The notes beneath the pieces were generated by a model. It was not told where the DNA came from and searched no databases. It saw only the letters and a program-made list of their open reading frames with translations. A stretch of 64,000 nt of DNA, from positions 538,756 through 602,755 of the forward strand of contig NZ_LMMJ01000007.1 in the NCBI RefSeq assembly GCF_001422205.1, written 5' to 3'. The stretch's first letter is position 1. Every line of letters starts with the position of its first letter. This DNA is from Curtobacterium sp. Leaf261. Its GTDB lineage: Bacteria > Actinomycetota > Actinomycetes > Actinomycetales > Microbacteriaceae. Shown here piece by piece: positions 45,403 through 54,361 of this stretch. The position numbers and the translations under genes are program-made.

Positions 45403-46389
45403 ATGGACCTTCTCGGAACCGTTCTCTGGCCGCTCAAGTGGGTGGTGTCAGCGATCCTCGTCGGCTTCCACTCGCTGTTCCAGGCGCTCGGCATGGACCC
45501 CGCGGCCGGCATCACGTGGGTGCTGTCGATCATCGGGCTGACGCTCGTGGTCCGCGCCGCCCTCATCCCGATCTTCGTCCGTCAGATCAAGAGCCAACGT
45601 CGGATGCTCGAGGTCGCGCCACAGCTCAAGAAGATCCAGGACAAGTACAAGGGCAAGAAGGACCAGTTCTCCCGCGAGGCGATGTCCCGCGAGACCATGG
45701 CGCTGTACAAGGAGACCGGGACGAACCCGCTGAGCTCCTGCCTGCCGCTCGTCCTGCAGATGCCGATCTTCTTCAGCCTGTACTCGGTGCTCCACACGGC
45801 GCAGATCGACAAGACGGGCATCGGCCTGCTCACCGAGCCGCTCGCCCGCAACTTCGGGAACGCCTCGCTCTTCGGGGCGCCCCTCCACGAGACGTTCACG
45901 AACGCCAGTGGCTGGGAGGTCCGGGTCATCGCGGGCATCATGATCGTCGTCATGACTGCGTCGCAGTTCATCACGCAGCTGCAGATCACCGCGAAGAACA
46001 TGTCGCCGGAGACCAAGGCGAGCCCGATGTACCGCCAGCAGCGGATGATGCTCTACGTGCTCCCGCTCGTGTTCGTGTTCTCGGGCCTGAGCTTCCCCCT
46101 CGGCGTCATGTTCTACTGGCTCGCGTCCAACGTCTGGACCATGGGCCAGCAGTACGTCGTCATCCGCCGTTCGCCGACCCCTGGCTCCGAGGCCGCGCTC
46201 GCGCGTGAGGCACGCCTGGCACGCAAGGCACAGCGCCGCGAGTCCGGCGTCAGCACGACGGCTGCCGGTGCTCTGGCTGCGGTGAACGACATCCGGGTGA
46301 CCGAGATCGAGGCACCCCGCATGAACACGCAGCGTCAGCAGCCGGTCGGCAAGAACCGCGCCAAGAAGAACGGGAAGATCATCAAGTGA
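45403..46389 (+). CDS. yidC: Membrane protein insertase YidC
   Basis: A 328-residue insertase of the Oxa1/YidC family, the Gram-positive short type. It has five transmembrane segments, the positively charged groove Arg in LVVRAALIPIFVRQIKSQRRM, and LVLQMPIFFSLYSVL in the core. The C-terminus is basic (NRAKKNGKIIK), as in ribosome-binding forms. ATG at 45403 is used; a GTG at 45391 overlapping the yidD stop is an alternative. Confidence 0.95.
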   Translation: MDLLGTVLWPLKWVVSAILVGFHSLFQALGMDPAAGITWVLSIIGLTLVVRAALIPIFVRQIKSQRRMLEVAPQLKKIQDKYKGKKDQFSREAMSRETMALYKETGTNPLSSCLPLVLQMPIFFSLYSVLHTAQIDKTGIGLLTEPLARNFGNASLFGAPLHETFTNASGWEVRVIAGIMIVVMTASQFITQLQITAKNMSPETKASPMYRQQRMMLYVLPLVFVFSGLSFPLGVMFYWLASNVWTMGQQYVVIRRSPTPGSEAALAREARLARKAQRRESGVSTTAAGALAAVNDIRVTEIEAPRMNTQRQQPVGKNRAKKNGKIIK

Positions 46390-46979
46390 CCGACGACTCC
46401 ACCACCGAGGCCGAGCCGCGCCCTGAGGACACCGAGCACGACCAGATCGCGTCGGCTCCCGAGGCGCTGACGGGCGGAGACGATGAGTCCGACGGCGCCG
46501 AGGGGTCGGCCATCGATGACGATGACGATGATGCCGGCCACGACGAGGCCGACATCGCTGCGGACTACATCGAGGATCTGCTCGACATCTGCGACCTCGA
46601 CGGGGACATCGAGATCGAGGAGCGCGCTGGCCGCGTCTACCTGTCGGTGACGGACTCTGGTGACAGCCTCCGCGTGCTCTCGAAGCCCGACACCGTGACG
46701 GCGCTCCAGGAACTCACGCGCATCGCCGTGCAGAGCGAGACCGGGGAGTTCAGCCGCCTGATCCTCGACGTCGGTGGCTCGCGGGATGTCAGGGCCTCCG
46801 AGCTCAGCAGCCTCGTGGAGACGGCGATCGAGCGCATCGAGGCCGGCTCTCCGACCGCATCGCTTCCGCCGATGTCGTCGTACGAGCGCAAGCTCGTGCA
46901 CGACCTCGTCTCGGAGCGCGGATTCCACTCCGAGTCCGAGGGTGAAGGGCGCGACCGCCACACGGTCGTCACCCGCTGA
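46386..46979 (+). CDS. jag: Jag/SpoIIIJ-associated KH-R3H RNA-binding protein
   Basis: A 197-residue protein with an acidic N-terminus (about 55 residues rich in Asp and Glu), a KH-like domain (AADYIEDLLDICDLDGDIEIEER onwards) and a C-terminal R3H domain (LPPMSSYERKLVHDLVSERGFHSESEGEG). It binds RNA and influences cell-wall elongation in relatives. GTG at 46386 overlaps the yidC stop. Confidence 0.92.
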   Translation: MTDDSTTEAEPRPEDTEHDQIASAPEALTGGDDESDGAEGSAIDDDDDDAGHDEADIAADYIEDLLDICDLDGDIEIEERAGRVYLSVTDSGDSLRVLSKPDTVTALQELTRIAVQSETGEFSRLILDVGGSRDVRASELSSLVETAIERIEAGSPTASLPPMSSYERKLVHDLVSERGFHSESEGEGRDRHTVVTR

Positions 46980-46980
46980 C

Positions 46981-47646
46981 GTGACGGACGTCACTCCCCC
47001 ACTCGAGACGAGCGAGCCGCCCGTCCTGGAGCAGGAACCGGATGCTGCGGCAGTGGTGTTCGGTACCACGATCGATCGGGCTCGCTCGTTCACGAACGAG
47101 CTGGCCGCACGGGGCGAGGAGCTCGGGCTGATCGGACCGCTCGAACTCCCTCGTCTCTGGACTCGACACATCCTCAACTCTGCTATCGTCGCTCCGCTTC
47201 TGCAGGACGGCGGTCGAGTCGGTGACGTGGGGTCAGGGGCGGGCTTGCCGGGTCTGGTGCTTGCGATCGCGCGGCCTGACGTCCGCATGGTCCTCATCGA
47301 GCCGATGGAGCGACGGGTCGACTGGCTGCGATCTGAGGCGTCGCGTCTCGCGCTGACGAACGTCGAGGTGGTCCGTGGTCGTGCCGAGGACGTCTCCGAC
47401 TCGCTCGTCCTCGATCAGGTGACGGCCCGTGCGGTGAGTGCGCTCTCGAGGCTCATCCCGATCACTGTCCCGTTGGTCCGGGATGGCGGTCAGCTCATCC
47501 TCATGAAGGGTGCTCGCGTCGACGCCGAGGTCGAGTCTGCTCGCAAGGTGATCCTGCGTCACCACCTCTCCGACGTCGAGGTCCTCGAGCTCGGAGCGGG
47601 TGTGGTCGAGGAAATCACGCGCGTGTTCCGGGCTACAGTTGACTGA
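46981..47646 (+). CDS. rsmG: 16S rRNA (guanine-N7)-methyltransferase RsmG
   Basis: A 221-residue SAM-dependent methyltransferase that modifies G527 of 16S rRNA. The SAM-binding motif VGDVGSGAGLPGLVLAIARPD and LWTRHILNSA are diagnostic. Loss of RsmG gives low-level streptomycin resistance in other bacteria. GTG at 46981 starts one base after the jag stop. Codon use is less GC-biased than in the neighbouring genes. Confidence 0.94.
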   Translation: MTDVTPPLETSEPPVLEQEPDAAAVVFGTTIDRARSFTNELAARGEELGLIGPLELPRLWTRHILNSAIVAPLLQDGGRVGDVGSGAGLPGLVLAIARPDVRMVLIEPMERRVDWLRSEASRLALTNVEVVRGRAEDVSDSLVLDQVTARAVSALSRLIPITVPLVRDGGQLILMKGARVDAEVESARKVILRHHLSDVEVLELGAGVVEEITRVFRATVD

Positions 47647-47671
47647 CGCCACTCGCACTTGATCATCGCGA

Positions 47672-47687
47672 TGTTCCACGTGGAACA
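47672..47687. other. parS site 1
   Basis: TGTTCCACGTGGAACA is a perfect 16-base palindrome close to the parS consensus TGTTTCACGTGAAACA. It lies between rsmG and parA and is a ParB nucleation site. Confidence 0.9.
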
Positions 47688-47708
47688 TCGCTCGTGGGGA
47701 GCCGAGTC

Positions 47709-47724
47709 GGTTCCACGTGGAACA
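47709..47724. other. parS site 2
   Basis: GGTTCCACGTGGAACA, one base off a palindrome at the left end, lies 24 bases before the parA start. Confidence 0.85.
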
Positions 47725-47747
47725 TCGAACCCGGGGAAGTGCCATCC

Positions 47748-48641
47748 GTGAGTCCATCGACTGACTACGACGCGACGACGCCGCTGGCGCGCGAGCTCGC
47801 CGACCTGAACCGCCGTCGTCGCGCCCTCGCTGCGCAGCAGTTCCCGCTCCCTCCGAAGACCCGTGTGATCACCGTGTCGAACCAGAAGGGCGGGGTCGGC
47901 AAGACGACGACGACGGTCAACCTGGCTGCGGCTCTGGCCCGGGGTGGCGCACGAGTGTTGGTCATCGATCTCGACCCGCAGGGCAACGCATCCACGGCAC
48001 TCGGTGTCGATCATCGAGCCGAGGTGTCGAGCATCTACGACGTGATCGTCGACGAGGCCAAGATCGCCGACAGTGTGCAGCAGAGTCCCGAGTCTCCAAA
48101 CCTGTGGTGCATCCCTGCGACCATCCACCTTGCGGGCGCGGAGATCGAGCTGGTGTCGCTGGTGGCTCGGGAACAGCGGCTCCGCACGGCGCTCGACGAG
48201 CATCTCGCAGCGATGGACGAGCCGTACCACTACGTGTTCATTGACTGTCCCCCATCCCTGGGCCTGCTCACGATCAACGCGTTCGTTGCTGCGAGGGAGG
48301 TGCTCATCCCGATCCAGTGCGAGTACTACGCACTCGAGGGGCTGAGCCAGCTGCTCCGGAACATCGAGCTCATTGAGCGCCATCTGAACCCGAACCTCCG
48401 GGTCTCGACGATCCTGCTGACGATGTACGACGGTCGGACCAATCTCGCGAACCAGGTGGCCACGGAGGTCCGTGAGCATTTCGGAGACCAGGTGCTCAAG
48501 ACGCTGATCCCGCGGTCGGTCCGGATCAGCGAGGCCCCGAGCTACGGCCAGAGCGTCGTCAGCTACGACACCAATTCGACCGGGTCGCTCTCGTATCTCG
48601 AGGCGGCGTCCGAGATCGCAGCACGAGGAGCACAGGACTGA
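47748..48641 (+). CDS. parA: Chromosome partitioning ATPase ParA
   Basis: A 297-residue Walker-type ATPase that moves ParB-bound origins. The deviant Walker A is SNQKGGVGKTTTTVNLA at about residues 45-61, Walker B is YVFIDCPPSLGLL, and the switch region is LDPQGNASTALG. GTG at 47748 is preferred because the upstream GTG at 47694 would put parS site 2 inside the coding sequence. Confidence 0.95.
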   Translation: MSPSTDYDATTPLARELADLNRRRRALAAQQFPLPPKTRVITVSNQKGGVGKTTTTVNLAAALARGGARVLVIDLDPQGNASTALGVDHRAEVSSIYDVIVDEAKIADSVQQSPESPNLWCIPATIHLAGAEIELVSLVAREQRLRTALDEHLAAMDEPYHYVFIDCPPSLGLLTINAFVAAREVLIPIQCEYYALEGLSQLLRNIELIERHLNPNLRVSTILLTMYDGRTNLANQVATEVREHFGDQVLKTLIPRSVRISEAPSYGQSVVSYDTNSTGSLSYLEAASEIAARGAQD

Positions 48642-49615
48642 TGGCACCCAAGCGCACCGGACTGGGCCGAGGAATCGGCGCACTCATCCCCACCAGTGAT
48701 GCTCACGAACGACCCGTGGATGTGTTCTTCCCCGCCAGTGGTGCAAGTTCGGGCTCTTCCGCTGCGTCCGCGGGTACTGCCGAGGACCTCCTGGCCGTCC
48801 CCGGGGCGCGACTCGCGAATCTCAACCCGCTGGACATCGTCCCGAACGCTCAGCAACCGCGACTCGAGTTCCGCGAAGAGGAGCTGCAGGAGCTCGTCCA
48901 CTCGATCAGGGATGTCGGACTCCTCCAGCCGATCGTCGTCCGGCCGATCGCGGGGGCGACCGGGACCGCACCGCAGTATGAACTCATCATGGGTGAGCGT
49001 CGGCTCCGCGCCACGAAGGAACTCGGACTCGCAACGATCCCGGCGATCGTCAAGGACACTCCTGATGATGCGATGCTCCGCGACGCGCTGCTGGAGAACC
49101 TGCACCGTGCGCAGCTCAACCCGCTCGAGGAGGCCTCGGCCTACCAGCAGTTGCTCGCTGACTTCGGGATCACGCAAGAGCAGCTGGCCGAGCGCATCGG
49201 ACGGTCCCGCCCGCAGATCACCAACACCATTCGGCTGCTCCGTCTCCCGTCCCCCGTGCAGCGGCGCGTCGCGGCTGGCGTGTTGAGCGCCGGGCACGCT
49301 CGGGCCATCCTCGCGGCACCGGACGCTGAGTCGATGGAGTACCTCGCGGAGAAGATCGTCAACGAGGACCTGTCCGTCCGGGCAGCCGAGGCGGCGGCAC
49401 AGGCGCTGTCGATGAAGCCAGCGAAGGCGAAGCCGGCCCCCGGGAAGCGTCAGGCCCACCTCGACGACCTCGGCGAGCGGCTTGGAGACCGACTGAACAC
49501 GCGGGTGCGGATCTCGCTCGGAGCGCGTAAGGGGACTGTCAGCATCGACTTCGCAAACGTCTCCGACCTCAACCGGATCCTGCAGGAGCTCGGTCAGCAG
49601 CAGGTCGAGGGCTAG
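48641..49615 (+). CDS. parB: Chromosome partitioning protein ParB
   Basis: A 324-residue ParB/Spo0J protein, a CTP-dependent clamp that loads at parS. The CTP-binding GERRLRATKELG and the ENLHRAQLNPLEEASAYQQLL region are present, followed by the helix-turn-helix IGRSRPQITNTIRLLRLP. The C-terminal dimerisation domain ends LNRILQELGQQQVEG. ATG at 48641 shares a base with the parA stop. Confidence 0.96.
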   Translation: MAPKRTGLGRGIGALIPTSDAHERPVDVFFPASGASSGSSAASAGTAEDLLAVPGARLANLNPLDIVPNAQQPRLEFREEELQELVHSIRDVGLLQPIVVRPIAGATGTAPQYELIMGERRLRATKELGLATIPAIVKDTPDDAMLRDALLENLHRAQLNPLEEASAYQQLLADFGITQEQLAERIGRSRPQITNTIRLLRLPSPVQRRVAAGVLSAGHARAILAAPDAESMEYLAEKIVNEDLSVRAAEAAAQALSMKPAKAKPAPGKRQAHLDDLGERLGDRLNTRVRISLGARKGTVSIDFANVSDLNRILQELGQQQVEG

Positions 49616-49807
49616 CGCCGACCGCCGTGGAGTCCTCTTGGGTCTACCGCTCCCGGACGAATACGCTTGATACGTCGCAAATCGCAGGGGCGGCGCCGGG
49701 CTGTGTCGTGCACATGATGAAGCGGGATCTTGGTCGTCGACGCGGCTCATGGTCCTCTCGGTCTCAACGGCCTCATCGGCTATGGTCTGTCGAGGTACTT
49801 GCTTCGA

Positions 49808-49823
49808 TGTTTCACGTGGAACC
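49808..49823. other. parS site 3
   Basis: TGTTTCACGTGGAACC, two changes from the consensus TGTTTCACGTGAAACA. It is about 190 bases after parB. Confidence 0.85.
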
Positions 49824-49847
49824 TGCGCGGCTTTCAGCCGCGACCGG

Positions 49848-49863
49848 TGTTCCACGTGAAACC
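49848..49863. other. parS site 4
   Basis: TGTTCCACGTGAAACC, two changes from consensus, 40 bases from site 3 in nearly the same helical phase (about four turns). Confidence 0.85.
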
Positions 49864-50114
49864 AAGCACTCGGGCCGCTCGACTCGCCCGTTTCTCTGAT
49901 AGTCCGTGGTGTCGGCGCAGGATGCCAGGTACGCGAGGCTTGCGGTGGCTCGACCTCGACCCGTTCCTCACTGGCCCTGAGATTGCTGTCGGTGGGCTTC
50001 GCTGCCGCGTCGAGGGTGTTTCAGGAGTGCGCCCGTTTTCGGCGTGTTCGTTGCCACCGCGATCGGGCTGCTGTTCGCTACCGCTACTGCGGTGCTCTTC
50101 GCTAGCGTGCTCGT

Positions 50115-50630
50115 ATGGGCAGACGGAACTTCCTCGTGGACGGGATCTCCGGAACCGGCAAGACGTCGGTGTGTCAGGAGCTGCGGCGGCGCGGGATCGC
50201 CGCCGTCAACGGTGATCGTGAACTGGCCTACCAGGGCGATCCCGAGACGGGGGAACCCGTGGCTGACATCGCGGGCCTCGAGGTGCACGGTCACCACCTC
50301 TGGGACGCTCGTCGAGTCCGCGCGATCGCTGGGAACACCTCGGATCCGGTGACGTTCTTCTGCGGAGGATCCCGCAACACCGGTTCGATCCTGGACGTGT
50401 TCGACGGGGTGTTCATCCTGACGGTCGACCTCGACACACTCGAACGACGACTCGATGGTCGGGGTGCGGACGAATGGGCGGGAGCCGGACGGCTCGAGGA
50501 GCGTGCGCTCGTGCGCCGTCTTCATGCAAATGGTTCGGACGTGCCGGACGGCGTTCTCGTCGACGGGACTCAGCCCATCGGGGCCGTCGTCGATGAACTG
50601 CTTCGCCGATGTGGGGCTCAGCTGGGCTGA
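50115..50630 (+). CDS. P-loop nucleoside kinase-like protein
   Basis: A 171-residue protein. The Walker A motif NFLVDGISGTGKTSVCQEL is at residues 5-23, followed by AVNGDRELAYQGDP and TFFCGGSRN, with a LID-like DTLERRLDGRGADEW. This pattern matches small AAA/P-loop kinases annotated as nucleoside or shikimate kinase-like in Actinobacteria; no substrate can be named. ATG at 50115 is preceded by a short GC-poor promoter-like stretch. It stands alone in the region between parB and ddl. Confidence 0.78.
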   Translation: MGRRNFLVDGISGTGKTSVCQELRRRGIAAVNGDRELAYQGDPETGEPVADIAGLEVHGHHLWDARRVRAIAGNTSDPVTFFCGGSRNTGSILDVFDGVFILTVDLDTLERRLDGRGADEWAGAGRLEERALVRRLHANGSDVPDGVLVDGTQPIGAVVDELLRRCGAQLG

Positions 50631-51438
50631 GAAGCTGAGTGGACCGGTCAGAGGCGAACGGCAGTGCTCAGCTGGAGTATCCGCGATGGATGGTCAGCAC
50701 GGTCGCGAAGAGAGCGGTGCAACGTACGCAGCCGTCTTCCATGGCCTGGCGGAGGCGAGGTTCGGCTGTTGCGGGTGGTCGTGCTTCCCGACGACGTCGG
50801 GATCAGTCCGCGAGACGCAGAAGGGCAAGGCGGGTCGAGGCGAGGTGGGTCGTTCCAGGGCGAGGCAAGGCGCGTGAGTCGTCATGGGTCGAGGCGAGGT
50901 ACCGCGATCAGGGGCGGGTCGATGCACGGGCGACGTGGAGCGCGGGAACGGCGTGGAGGGCAGAAACGGAGCGCGCACGGGGATGGGCGGCGTACCGAAC
51001 AGCCGGCACTGATGCGTATCGGAACGAACCGCAGCGTCGCATCGTCCTCGACGCGTGCCCGGGCTGGTCGAGGACGGTCGCGCAATTGATGCTGTTGTGA
51101 TGGAGAGGACGCTGCACCCTCCGGGCTCGCTGATGGGGCTGGCAGAGATCCGATGACTGAGGTCTGCGCTCCCGGTCACCTGGGCCCGCGGCCGAGAGGT
51201 CGAGGTTTCACGTGGAACATCGGGCTGTACGGACTGGACCCCACCCCGTACTGGGCGGGGCTGCGGGCCTGCAGGGCTGCAGGGCTGCAGGACTTGCCAT
51301 GGCCGCGGGGCCGGTCGGACCCCGGGAGTGCGCCGGATCAGCTGCGCCACCGAATCGATCGAACTGAGCGACCTGTCCACGTCTGCGGGCCCGGCGTACC
51401 AGCCAGGAGCGGGAGGCGGTACGCGGGAGAACTGAACG
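50631..51438. other. Gene-free interval between the kinase-like gene and the Ddl-like gene
   Basis: About 800 bases with no credible gene on either strand. It contains repeated GGGTCGAGGCGAGGT near 50838 and 50887, three copies of GGCTGCAGG-type units at 51268-51294 and parS site 5. The composition suggests decayed sequence. Confidence 0.5.
51204..51219. other. parS site 5
   Basis: GGTTTCACGTGGAACA, two changes from consensus, about 1.6 kb beyond parB in the gene-free interval. Confidence 0.82.
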
Positions 51439-52401
51439 TCAGCCTCGGTGGTCGCGGATCGCCTGCTCGGCGAGCTCGGCGTAGACCCACCCGAGATCGT
51501 GCCCCGAAGCGAGGAGCGCCTGCGGCACGAGCGACGTCTCAGTGAGCCCGGGCAACACGTTCGCCTCGAGGAACCAGGGCGTTCCGGCCCTGTCCACGAT
51601 CATGTCCACGCGCGAGATGTGCCGGAGCCCCAGCGCCGCATGGGCCGCAACAGCCGCTGAGGCGGCCTCTGCCGCGATTTCCGGGCTGAGACGGGCGGGA
51701 GAGTAGAACGTGGTCTCCCCGGCGTTGTAGCGGGCTTCGAAGCCATACACGCCGGAGCGGGGCACGATCTCGACCGCCGGGAGTGCGACCGGCCCGTCGC
51801 CGGTGTCGACGATGCCCACGGCGATCTCGGTCCCCCGGATCAACTGCTCGATGATGACGTCGTCGCAGTAGGTGTAGGCCGTGACCATCGCACGCGGCAG
51901 GTCGTCGACGTCGGTCACGAGGGTGACCCCCTGCGCACTCCCCCCACGCGCCGGCTTCACGACGAGCGGGACCGGGTGCTCGTCGGCGATGCTCGCCAGC
52001 ACGCTCACGGCGCCGAGCTCACGGAAGACGTCGTGCGAGAGCGTGACGGACCTCGGCACGCGCATGGACGCCCGACGCACGAGCGCCGATGCGGTGGGCT
52101 TGTCCCAGGCGAGTCGCGCCGAGGTCGAGAGCGATCCGACGAACGGTACGTCGAGCGCCTCGAGGACGCCGCGGAGCGCACCGTCCTCACCGCTCGCACC
52201 ATGGAGCACCGGCCAGACGACGTCCGGCTTCCGCGCGGTGATGGCTGGCAGGAGCGCCGCATCGGCGTCACGGAGGTCGACGTCCCAGCCGTAGCCGCTC
52301 AGTGAGTCGGCGACACGACGACCCGAGCGGAGCGAGACGTCACGCTCGTGCGAGATCCCTCCGGCGACGACGATGACATGCCGGCGTGCGAAGTCCGCCA
52401 T
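51439..52401 (-). CDS. D-alanine--D-alanine ligase family protein (ATP-grasp)
   Basis: A 320-residue ATP-grasp ligase. The N-terminal GGISHERDVSLRSGRRVA, HGASGEDGALRGVLEALDVPFVGS, the ATP-binding VVKPARGGSAQGVTLV and the metal-binding FLEANVLPGLTETSLVPQ follow the Ddl layout. It probably joins D-Ala to D-Ala for peptidoglycan, or is a paralogue with a related substrate; it is shorter than typical Ddl (about 350-370). ATG at 52401 is used; 52413 is an in-frame alternative. Confidence 0.85.
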   Translation of the reverse strand: MADFARRHVIVVAGGISHERDVSLRSGRRVADSLSGYGWDVDLRDADAALLPAITARKPDVVWPVLHGASGEDGALRGVLEALDVPFVGSLSTSARLAWDKPTASALVRRASMRVPRSVTLSHDVFRELGAVSVLASIADEHPVPLVVKPARGGSAQGVTLVTDVDDLPRAMVTAYTYCDDVIIEQLIRGTEIAVGIVDTGDGPVALPAVEIVPRSGVYGFEARYNAGETTFYSPARLSPEIAAEAASAAVAAHAALGLRHISRVDMIVDRAGTPWFLEANVLPGLTETSLVPQALLASGHDLGWVYAELAEQAIRDHRG

Positions 52402-52467
52402 GGTGATGCACACCCTTTCGAGGAGCGTCTCCGCCGGATCGCTCCGACGAACGGTGAAAATACCTGA

Positions 52468-53775
52468 TCAGGAGATGTTCGGCGGCGGTGCGGAGACCGC
52501 GCCGTCCCGCTGGGAGACCGAGAGGGGCCTGGTCGACGTCCCGAAGGTCTCCAGGAGCTCGATCTCGTCGTTCACGACGGTCGCCAGGCGTTTGACCCCG
52601 ACCCGGATCTGCTCGGGTGTCGGGTAGCAGAACGACAGCCGGATGTTGGCACCGCCCCGACCGTCGGCGAAGAACGCGGTGCCGGGCGTGTACGCCACGA
52701 GCTCCTTCACCGCGCGCGGGAGCATCGCCTTCGAGTCGAGGCTCTCCGGCAGGGTGACCCAGACGAAGAACCCACCGTTCGGCTCTGTCCAGGTGAGGTC
52801 CGGCAGGAACTCCCCCAGCGCCCCGAGCATCGCGTCCCGGCGCTCGGCGTAGATGCCGCGGAAGGTGTCGACCTGCCCCTGCCAGTCCGCCGCGTCGAGG
52901 TAGGCGTTGACGACGTACTGCCCGAACGAGTTCGGGGCGAGCACCGCCGACTCGTTGAGCAGCACGAGCTTCTCGCGGATGGCGTGCGGGGCGAGGGCCC
53001 AACCGACCCGAAACCCTGGCGCGAGCGTCTTCGAGAAGGACCCGAGGTACACGACCCCGTCCTCGTCGATCGACCTGATGGCCTGCGGAGCGGGCTCGTC
53101 GAACCAGAGCAATCCGTACGGGTTGTCCTCGAGCACGAGGATGTCGTTCGAGCGGCAGATGTCGAGGACCTCGATGCGGCGCTCGCGGCTCATCGTCACG
53201 CCGGCCGGGTTGTGGAAGTTCGGGATCGTGTAGAGGAACTTCATCCGCTTGCCGGCGGCCTTGAGGGACGCGATGGTCTCCCGCAGCGCCTCGGGGACGA
53301 GTCCGAGGGAGTCCGTCGCCACGTGCACCGTCTCGGCCTGGTACGACCGGAACACGCCGATCGCGCCGACGTACGAGGGCGACTCCGCCAGGACGACGTC
53401 TCCGGGATCGATGAAGAGCCGGGTGACGAGGTCGAGTGCGTGCTGCGAGCCGGTGGTCACGACGACGTCCTCGGCACTCGCACGGATGCCCTCGAGCGCC
53501 ATGATCTCGACGATGTGCTCACGCAGGGAGCGGAGTCCCTGTCCCCCGCCGTACTGCAGGGCCATCGCGGAGTCCTCGGCCATGACCCGGTCGATCGACC
53601 CCGTGACGAGCTCGCGCGGCAGGGCCGACACGAACGGCATGCCACCGGCGAGGGACACCACCTCGGGCCGGGAGGCGACGGCGAACAGGGCACGGACCTC
53701 CGAGGCACTCAGCCCCGCGGTCCGTTCGGCGTAGGAGTCGTACCACGGGTCGAGACTCGTTCCCCGGTTCGTCAT
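52468..53775 (-). CDS. PLP-dependent aminotransferase, class I/II (2-aminoadipate/MocR-like fold)
   Basis: A 435-residue fold-type I aminotransferase without the MocR DNA-binding domain. SLAGGMPFVSALP is near the start, the PLP-binding region has TTGSQHALDL and IPNFHNPAGVTMS, and the Schiff-base Lys lies in LGSFSKTLAPGFRVGW. SLAGGxP and NPxG mark the LysN/2-aminoadipate group. The exact substrate is unknown. ATG at 53775 is preferred over 53811. The gene is common next to parB/trx in Microbacteriaceae. Confidence 0.87.
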   Translation of the reverse strand: MTNRGTSLDPWYDSYAERTAGLSASEVRALFAVASRPEVVSLAGGMPFVSALPRELVTGSIDRVMAEDSAMALQYGGGQGLRSLREHIVEIMALEGIRASAEDVVVTTGSQHALDLVTRLFIDPGDVVLAESPSYVGAIGVFRSYQAETVHVATDSLGLVPEALRETIASLKAAGKRMKFLYTIPNFHNPAGVTMSRERRIEVLDICRSNDILVLEDNPYGLLWFDEPAPQAIRSIDEDGVVYLGSFSKTLAPGFRVGWALAPHAIREKLVLLNESAVLAPNSFGQYVVNAYLDAADWQGQVDTFRGIYAERRDAMLGALGEFLPDLTWTEPNGGFFVWVTLPESLDSKAMLPRAVKELVAYTPGTAFFADGRGGANIRLSFCYPTPEQIRVGVKRLATVVNDEIELLETFGTSTRPLSVSQRDGAVSAPPPNIS

Positions 53776-53857
53776 TCGCGTCCCTCTTCCGGTCGATGGC
53801 GTTCCGGCCACGATACGGCATGCACCCCGGAGGACCGGGGCAGTCGACCGGGAACGA

Positions 53858-53892
53858 CGAACCCCCGCCGTCCAGCGGACGACGGGGGTTCG
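53858..53892 (-). terminator. Intrinsic-type terminator after trxA
   Basis: 16-base arms (53858-53873 and 53877-53892) with one mismatch and an AGC loop, 13 bases after the trxA stop. The core is CGAACCCCCG/CGGGGGTTCG. Confidence 0.78.
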
Positions 53893-53904
53893 GGAGTGTG
53901 TGAC

Positions 53905-54231
53905 CTACGCGAGGAACTCCGCGAGGTCGGCCTCGAGGGCCGGCTTCGGCTTGGCGCCGATGACGGTCTTGACGACCTCGCCACCGCGGAAGACCTTCAT
54001 CGCCGGGATCGACGTGATCTGGTAGTTCATGGCCGACTGCGGGTTGTCGTCGACGTTGAGCTTGACGATCTCGATCTTGTCGGCGTGCTCGGACGCGATC
54101 TGGTCGAGGATCGGGGAGACGGCGCGACACGGGCCACACCACTCGGCCCAGAAGTCGACGAGGATCGTCTTGTCGGACTTCAGGACGTCGTCGGAGAAGC
54201 TGGCGTCGGTGACGGACTTGGCGTTGGACAT
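53905..54231 (-). CDS. trxA: Thioredoxin
   Basis: A 108-residue thioredoxin with the active site WAEWCGPC (Cys32 and Cys35), the cis-Pro in TSIPAMKVF, and a normal length. It reduces disulfides using electrons from TrxB, whose gene lies upstream on the same strand. ATG at 54231 is favoured by spacing to GGCAGGA; an overlapping ATG at 54234 is possible. Confidence 0.96.
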   Translation of the reverse strand: MSNAKSVTDASFSDDVLKSDKTILVDFWAEWCGPCRAVSPILDQIASEHADKIEIVKLNVDDNPQSAMNYQITSIPAMKVFRGGEVVKTVIGAKPKPALEADLAEFLA

Positions 54232-54361
54232 CATTCCTGCCTTTCGTGGCACTGTGATCGAGACTGCTGTGCGGATCGCGCTGCGGTCGCGATCGTCGTC
54301 TGGAGGTGTAACGGGCCGGGGACACGCGGCATTCCGCGGCCCGGTGGTCCGTGGGGAGGAC

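Larger units (their letters stand above)
49616..50114. other. Gene-free interval after parB carrying two parS sites
   Basis: No supportable gene; short ORFs here are translations across the parS sites. The sequence is less GC-rich than the surroundings. It contains parS sites 3 and 4, and near 50070-50110 an inverted GCTACC-type repeat just before the kinase-like gene. Confidence 0.5.

Noticed and set aside
47694..47747. Upstream GTG start for parA
   Set aside because: It would place parS site 2 within the coding sequence and add an unlikely N-terminus; GTG at 47748 is better.
49627..49899. 90-codon ORF after parB
   Set aside because: It arises from translation across two parS sites (FHVEP and VPRETK) and has no other coding character.
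50694..51380. 228-codon minus-strand ORF in the gap before the Ddl-like gene
   Set aside because: Ser/Pro/Arg-rich, no ribosome binding site, no recognisable domain, and it includes a translated parS site.
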